17,734 nt of DNA from DAOTVD01 sp034437075 (GTDB lineage: Bacteria; Chloroflexota; Anaerolineae; Aggregatilineales; J027): contig DAOTVD010000327.1 in the NCBI GenBank assembly GCA_034437075.1, forward strand, positions 1 to 17,734, read 5' to 3'. Below are positions 13,182 through 17,734 of the stretch, in pieces; within the stretch, counting starts at the first letter, position 1, and every line of letters begins with the position of its first letter. The notes below the pieces were generated by a model that was not told the DNA's origin, did no database searches, and saw nothing but the letters and a program-made list of their open reading frames with translations. The translations under genes were made by a program, and so were the position numbers.

Positions 13182-14336
13182 ATGTCGGATGTGATGAATC
13201 TTCAGGCCACGTACCATATCTTTCCCGATAGAGGGTTTTTGCCTCATCCAGACCCCCTGGTGCATTTATCAGATGGTGACCCGGCCTTGTCTGCCGAGGC
13301 TATGACGACGATGGAAGCACTCGCGGAGTTGTTGCCCAATTGGATGGCACATGACCACACCGCTTTGGCACATGCTTTGCAGCGCTTGCCCAGTTTTGAT
13401 GTCGTATCAGGAATCACGCAAAGCGCCACGTTAGAGCGCCTATTTATGCTCTATGCCTATTTGGCCAGCGCGGCAATCCACGGCTTGGGGTGGAAAGTGC
13501 TTCCGGCAGGCGTTGCGGTGCCGTTTTATGAACTAGCGCAGCGCCTTCAGCGCCCGCCTATTTTGTCTTACACGACGCTCGTATTGCATAACTGGCGCCG
13601 GGTTGACCCGTGTGGCGCGTTAACCGTAGATAACCTGGCGGCATTGCAGACCTTTGGCCAGAGGCCGGATGAAGCCTGGTTTGCGCTGGTGCATGTGGGT
13701 GTGGAGGCCGCAGCGGCCCTGGCGATATGGCAACTGCCCGCCGCTATCGCCGCCGCAGAAAACCACGCTTGGGATGATCTGGAAAGCTGCTTAAACCACC
13801 TAGCCGAGAGTTTAAGCGCCATGCGGCGCGCATTTCACCGGATGCCGGAAGGTTGCGACCCAGATGTCTATTGGCAGCATGTCCGTCCGCATATGTTCGG
13901 CTTTCAAGATGTCGTTTTCGAAGGCGTCGCGGCGTATGGCGGCGCCGCGCAAACCCTGAACGGCGGCTCGGGTGCGCAGAGTTCCATCATCCCAGCTATC
14001 TATAACGCGCTGGGGATTCAGCATCAGCAAACCGGGCTGATGGTGCATCTCAATGCAATGAAGGCCCATATGCCTGCTCCGCATCGCGCCTTTATTGATG
14101 TCGTGCGCACATCCGCCATTCGCGAGGCCGCGCACCAGACAGCGACTTTGCGCGATGCTTACAACACCTGCATTGATGCCCTGTTGGCCTTTCGGCGCGC
14201 GCATCTGAGCTACGCCAAAACGTATATTTTCAACAAAACCGATAATCCGGTCGGCACGGGCGGCACGCCATTTATGGATTGGCTGCGCTTGTTGATCGAA
14301 GAAACGGACGCGCACCGCTTGCCCGAATCAAAATAG
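13182..14336 (+). CDS. Indoleamine 2,3-dioxygenase family heme protein
   Basis: A 384-residue protein of the IDO family, close to the usual 380-410. IDO opens the indole ring of L-tryptophan with O2 to give N-formylkynurenine, the first step of the kynurenine route. Recognisable elements are RPPILSYTTLVLHNWRRVDP in the middle, the GGSGAQSSI loop, the HRAFIDVV segment, and the C-terminal RRAHLSYAKTYI, whose His matches the proximal heme ligand. The glycine-rich GTGGTPFMDWL after it is also a family mark. AGGAG ten bases before the ATG at 13182 and the -10 box upstream fix the start. It is transcribed alone and converges on clpC. Bacterial members vary in activity, and some act poorly on tryptophan, so substrate is inferred. 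No other kynurenine-pathway gene is in the window. Confidence 0.88.
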   Translation: MSDVMNLQATYHIFPDRGFLPHPDPLVHLSDGDPALSAEAMTTMEALAELLPNWMAHDHTALAHALQRLPSFDVVSGITQSATLERLFMLYAYLASAAIHGLGWKVLPAGVAVPFYELAQRLQRPPILSYTTLVLHNWRRVDPCGALTVDNLAALQTFGQRPDEAWFALVHVGVEAAAALAIWQLPAAIAAAENHAWDDLESCLNHLAESLSAMRRAFHRMPEGCDPDVYWQHVRPHMFGFQDVVFEGVAAYGGAAQTLNGGSGAQSSIIPAIYNALGIQHQQTGLMVHLNAMKAHMPAPHRAFIDVVRTSAIREAAHQTATLRDAYNTCIDALLAFRRAHLSYAKTYIFNKTDNPVGTGGTPFMDWLRLLIEETDAHRLPESK

Positions 14337-14361
14337 CGCCCCCTCGCCAGCCGGAGGCGCT
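14335..14361. terminator. Bidirectional terminator between the dioxygenase and clpC genes
   Basis: AGCGCC (14335-14340) pairs with GGCGCT (14356-14361), and the stem continues inward with one mismatch. It lies in the 54-base gap between two converging genes and starts within the dioxygenase stop codon. On the minus strand it is followed by ATTTTGATT, and on the plus strand by a less T-rich ATCGGAATGTTGTTT, so termination is more convincing for clpC. Confidence 0.5.
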
Positions 14362-14390
14362 ATCGGAATGTTGTTTAACCCGCTGCCGGA

Positions 14391-16892
14391 TTATTCTTCG
14401 TCGTGCTGCTCGTGGTAATCCGGTTCGATTTTGTGTTGATCGTCTGGCAAGCTATAGCTACTGCCTTCGATGCGCTCAAACCACAATTGTTCGTCTTGTA
14501 CATCGAGCCGGACAATATCGCCACGTTGGAATTCACCCTTCAGCAAGCGCACGCTCAAGGGGCTTTCCACGAAGCGCTGCAAAGTCCGCTTCAGGGGCCG
14601 AGCGCCGAACTGCGGATCGTAGCCTTCGGCAGCCAGCCAGGCGCGCGCGGCATCGGTCATTTCCACGACCAAGCCCTGCTCACCCAAGCGGGACGCGATG
14701 TCCTGCATTTGCAAATCCACAATATACTCTACATCTTCCAATCGCAAGGTCTTGAAGATGATGATTTCGTCAATCCGGTTTAAGAACTCTGGTCGGAAGG
14801 TATCTTCCATGGCGCGCTGAATTTTCTTCTCATCCACGATTTCGGTATCGGTTTTGTCCAAGAAGCCCAGCGCACCGCCGCGCCGCACGAATTCAGTCCC
14901 CAGATTGCTGGTCATGATGATGACCGTATTGCGGAAGTCCACGCGCCGCCCCTGACCGTCAGTTAGATGGCCATCGTCCAGCACTTGTAGCAAGCTATTC
15001 CAGACTTCGGGATGCGCTTTTTCGACCTCGTCAAACAAGATCACGCGGAAGGGACGCCGCCGTACGGCTTCGGTCAATTGACCGCCTTCGTCGTAGCCCA
15101 CATAGCCAGGCGGCGCACCAAACAAGCGACTGACCGCGTGCTGTTCGCGATACTCGCTCATGTCGATGCGCACCAGCGCGTCTTCGTCATCAAACAAGAA
15201 TTCAGCCAACGCTCGGGCCAACTCGGTCTTGCCGACCCCGCTACTGCCCAAAAAGACGAACGAGCCAATCGGACGGCGCGGGTCTTTCAGGCCCGAACGC
15301 GCCCGCCGGATCGCATCGGCCAACACGTTGATGGCTTCTTCTTGCCCGATAATCCGCTCGGTCAAGATTTCTTCCATGCGCAGCAAGCGATGCGCTTCGT
15401 CTTCCATCAGTTGGAACACGGGAATGCCCGTCCAGGATGCCAGCACTTCAGCAATATCGGTTTCTTCGACGACTTCATCCAGCGATTTTTCGGCTTTCCA
15501 GTCGCCCAGGGCCGCCTCATATTCATCTTCCAGGCGGGCCAACTGCATTTTCAAGTTCGCCGCGCGCTCGTATTCTTGCTGAACCCCGGCGATTTCCATC
15601 TGCTCGGCCAGCATGTCTATCTCTTGCTTCATTTCCTTGAGCGTTGTGGGCATGGAATAGAGCGCCACACGCAGTTTGGCCGCTGCTTCGTCCATCAGAT
15701 CAATGGCTTTATCGGGCAACTTGCGGTCACTAATGTACCGATGGCTCAGCTTAGCGGCTGCTTCTAAGGAGGCATCGCTAAACGTGACCTTATGATGTGC
15801 TTCGTAGCGCGACTTTAGCCCGTGTAGCATCTGGATCGTTTCTTCGATATTCGGCTCATCCACATACACCGGCGCAAAACGACGATCTAACGCGGCGTCG
15901 GCCTCGATGAATTTGCGATATTCGTCTAGCGTGGTCGCACCAATGGCATTGAGTTCGCCACGCGCTAGAGCGGGTTTCATCATGTTACTAGCGTCCATGG
16001 CACCAGAGGCGGCACCCGCGCCAACGACCTGATGCAATTCATCGATAAATAGGATGATTTCGCCCGCGCTACGTTGAATTTCTTCGATGGTAGCTTTCAG
16101 GCGTTCTTCAAATTCGCCCCGAAAACGACTCCCCGCGACCATCCCGCTTAAGTCTAAGCTCACCACAGATTTGCCCAGCAAGATTTCGGGCACGTCTTCA
16201 TCAGCGATTTTCTGGGCCAAGCCTTCGGCAATGGCGGTTTTACCAACGCCCGCCTCGCCGATGAGCACCGGATTATTTTTGGTGCGGCGGCTCAGGATTT
16301 GGATCACGCGCAGGATTTCGTTATCGCGCCCGATAACTGGGTCGATTTTGCCTTCGCGGGCCATAACCGTCAGGTCACGCGAGAATTTTTCCAGCATCCG
16401 ATAGCGGCTTTCCGCCATGGGATCGGTGACGCGCTGGCCACCGCGAATATCATGCACCACGGCTTCCACTTTTTCGCGCGTGATGCCCATCTCGGCCAAC
16501 ATGCGCGCGACAGCCGTATGCTTTTCGGCCAAAATGGCCATGAACATGTGCTCGGTGGAGATGTATTCATCTTTGAAGCGGTTGGCTTCTTCGTTAGCCA
16601 AGTCAATAATGCGCTTCACGCGGGGCGTAATGAAGACTTGCCCCGTCCCAGCACCATCATAGACCCCTGCACGCGGGGTGGCTTTCAGTAATTCATCCAC
16701 ACGATAGCGGATGGTATCGACATTAATGTTGAGCTTTTCCAGAATCTGAGGGATAACGCCATCTGGTTGCTCGACCAGAGCCAGCAGAATATGCTCGGTA
16801 TCGACCTGATTATGGCCGTAGCGTTGCAGAATCTCGTAAGCGCGCGCCGCAGCATCCTGGGCCCGTTCTGTAAATCTCTCAAATCGCATCAT
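14391..16892 (-). CDS. clpC: ClpC-type AAA+ unfoldase (Hsp100)
   Basis: An 833-residue Hsp100 protein. Order of domains: Clp N-domain repeats (about 1-150); first AAA+ module with Walker A GEAGVGKTA (212-220) and Walker B ILFIDE (280-285); short middle region with a UVR-like motif (about 436-460); second AAA+ module with Walker A GSSGVGKTE (549-557), the GAPPGYVGYDEGG pore region and Walker B VILFDE (617-622); C-terminal D2-small domain. The short middle segment with UVR separates ClpC from ClpB, whose middle coiled coil is much longer. LGF at 675-677 stands where the ClpP-docking loop is, so it should deliver substrates to ClpP, which is not in the window. The start is one of two consecutive ATG codons, at 16892 or 16889, with no close Shine-Dalgarno. 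No CIRCE element is seen upstream. Confidence 0.94.
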   Translation of the reverse strand: MMRFERFTERAQDAAARAYEILQRYGHNQVDTEHILLALVEQPDGVIPQILEKLNINVDTIRYRVDELLKATPRAGVYDGAGTGQVFITPRVKRIIDLANEEANRFKDEYISTEHMFMAILAEKHTAVARMLAEMGITREKVEAVVHDIRGGQRVTDPMAESRYRMLEKFSRDLTVMAREGKIDPVIGRDNEILRVIQILSRRTKNNPVLIGEAGVGKTAIAEGLAQKIADEDVPEILLGKSVVSLDLSGMVAGSRFRGEFEERLKATIEEIQRSAGEIILFIDELHQVVGAGAASGAMDASNMMKPALARGELNAIGATTLDEYRKFIEADAALDRRFAPVYVDEPNIEETIQMLHGLKSRYEAHHKVTFSDASLEAAAKLSHRYISDRKLPDKAIDLMDEAAAKLRVALYSMPTTLKEMKQEIDMLAEQMEIAGVQQEYERAANLKMQLARLEDEYEAALGDWKAEKSLDEVVEETDIAEVLASWTGIPVFQLMEDEAHRLLRMEEILTERIIGQEEAINVLADAIRRARSGLKDPRRPIGSFVFLGSSGVGKTELARALAEFLFDDEDALVRIDMSEYREQHAVSRLFGAPPGYVGYDEGGQLTEAVRRRPFRVILFDEVEKAHPEVWNSLLQVLDDGHLTDGQGRRVDFRNTVIIMTSNLGTEFVRRGGALGFLDKTDTEIVDEKKIQRAMEDTFRPEFLNRIDEIIIFKTLRLEDVEYIVDLQMQDIASRLGEQGLVVEMTDAARAWLAAEGYDPQFGARPLKRTLQRFVESPLSVRLLKGEFQRGDIVRLDVQDEQLWFERIEGSSYSLPDDQHKIEPDYHEQHDEE

Positions 16893-16922
16893 GATTGGTT
16901 ACTTCTTACCTCGTTGATGCCT

Positions 16923-16983
16923 ACTTTGGGTCATGTTGTCACTTTGCGGGGTGTTGGATGAATGCAACAGAGGCGGCAAAGTG
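16923..16983. promoter_or_regulatory. Dyad-symmetric element upstream of clpC
   Basis: CACTTTGC (16940-16947) and GCAAAGTG (16976-16983) are perfect inverted repeats, with a nearly co-centred inner pair GTTG (16953-16956) and CAAC (16965-16968). A direct repeat of ACTTTG (16923 and 16941, an 18-base period) adds to it. The element lies 31 or more bases upstream of the clpC ATG. It could be an operator or a leader hairpin. It matches neither CIRCE nor a clear CtsR site. Confidence 0.35.
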
Positions 16984-17078
16984 CAGTGTCGCAAAATATC
17001 GTTATTCAACCTTAAGCATAGTATAGCCGCCAATCATCAGAAAATTGTAGACGCTACCTAAGTGTTGTTATAGAAACC

Positions 17079-17699
17079 TCATAGCAGTTGGCGCAGGGCT
17101 TCCATCGCCCGTTGCACAAGCCGCTCGGCCCAGGCTGCTGTCTCATTGAATGCCGCATCTTCAGACTTGCGTTGGGCCAGCGCTTCTTCAATAGCGTAAA
17201 TATTCTGGTGGACGTTCTCGCTGGGTAGGCGCATCATCAGATTCAGGGTGATACCCGCCATGACAAATGGCAAGTATGCATGGCGCGGCGTTAATGGGCT
17301 TTGTTGGGTCAGCGCGGCAAAGACTTCTGTCGCATACTTTTCTTGAGCAGTATCTTCCTGTAATTTCAAGTTCACGCGCACGATATACAACCCAAGATTG
17401 ATGCTATCGGCCACTATAGCCGTAAACAAATAGCTCAATACGCTATAGAGATCGTCTAGGATGGTTTCGTCTGTGGCCAGCAGGCGCGTTAATCGCACGT
17501 ACCAATGCGATTTTTCTAGGCGGAAACCCGCTTCTTGTTCGAATGCGCGCTCTACCACATACGCCATGAGTTTAGCGATCATGACATCTTCGCCCGGTTT
17601 AAGCGGGAACCCCAGTTCGGCGAAGCGCTCTGCCACCAATTCTTGCATCGGCGGCATGAGTTGCTCGCGGGTGATATTTTTGGCGAATTGCTTGGCCAT
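17079..17699 (-). CDS. Conserved-looking helical protein of unknown function (start possibly beyond window)
   Basis: A 206-residue protein with no family I recognise. It is predicted mostly helical, without a signal peptide. Moderately hydrophobic stretches (about 80-110 and 143-158) are interrupted by charged residues and look like core helices rather than membrane spans. No catalytic motif is evident. The first ATG in the window (17699) has AAGGA only one base before it, which is too close to be a good ribosome-binding site. The same frame is open without a stop from there to the window edge, reading AEVQAAEHYKD. The real start may therefore lie outside, making this a 5'-truncated gene. It is 186 bases upstream of clpC on the same strand, and co-transcription is possible but not shown. 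Confidence 0.7.
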   Translation of the reverse strand: MAKQFAKNITREQLMPPMQELVAERFAELGFPLKPGEDVMIAKLMAYVVERAFEQEAGFRLEKSHWYVRLTRLLATDETILDDLYSVLSYLFTAIVADSINLGLYIVRVNLKLQEDTAQEKYATEVFAALTQQSPLTPRHAYLPFVMAGITLNLMMRLPSENVHQNIYAIEEALAQRKSEDAAFNETAAWAERLVQRAMEALRQLL

Positions 17700-17734
17700 G
17701 TCCTTATAGTGCTCCGCCGCCTGAACTTCCGCCT

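Noticed and set aside
15012..15767. Long plus-strand frame of about 251 codons inside clpC
   Set aside because: It lies wholly antisense to the conserved AAA+ modules, and its composition reflects the complementary codons.
14391..16892. ClpB disaggregase identity
   Set aside because: The long ClpB middle coiled coil is missing, and a UVR-like motif plus a ClpP-type LGF loop are present, which fits ClpC.
16893..17078. CIRCE or CtsR operator before clpC
   Set aside because: The TTAGCACTC/GAGTGCTAA pair is absent, and TGAC half-sites near 16929-16942 do not form the GGTCAAA tandem of CtsR.

Overview
The window looks like a chromosomal segment of a Chloroflexota bacterium, probably Anaerolineae-like. 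This rests on the mix of gene families (secreted FAS1 protein, DUF3467, translin-family protein, FHA-winged-helix regulator, ClpC), moderate GC, few strong Shine-Dalgarno sites and GC-rich inverted-repeat elements between genes. The taxonomy is an inference. No rRNA, tRNA, CRISPR array, transposase or phage gene is visible.

Left part (1-6576, plus strand): a nested inverted repeat; a secreted two-domain fasciclin protein that ends at a hairpin terminator; then ridA, nadK, a small Cys-motif membrane protein and recN in one direction, a housekeeping and DNA-repair block. Next comes a two-gene unit of a ParM-like actin ATPase and a small acidic partner overlapping by ATGA, which resembles a plasmid-type segregation pair.

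Middle (6573-13027, minus strand): an ABC-F ATPase converges on the actin pair with interlocked stop codons. Upstream of it, reading leftward, are a membrane TPR protein, ssb, DUF3467, a translin/TRAX-family protein that keeps the acidic residues of the catalytic TRAX type, a membrane-anchored Cas4-like iron-sulfur protein whose nuclease motif appears to have lost its acidic residue, and an FHA-winged-helix regulator. ssb through the regulator look like a nucleic-acid-related set: ssDNA binding, a possible RNA nuclease, a possible Fe-S nucleic-acid protein and a phospho-dependent transcription factor. This is the most unusual neighbourhood in the window.

Right part (13182-17734): an indoleamine 2,3-dioxygenase family gene on the plus strand converges on clpC (minus) at a likely bidirectional terminator. 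A conserved-looking helical protein of unknown function lies at the edge, and its reading frame stays open to the window end.

Regulatory theme: several genes carry an extended -10 box (TGnTAnAAT). At nadK and the ABC-F gene this box sits only 7-8 bases before the ATG, which predicts leaderless transcripts.
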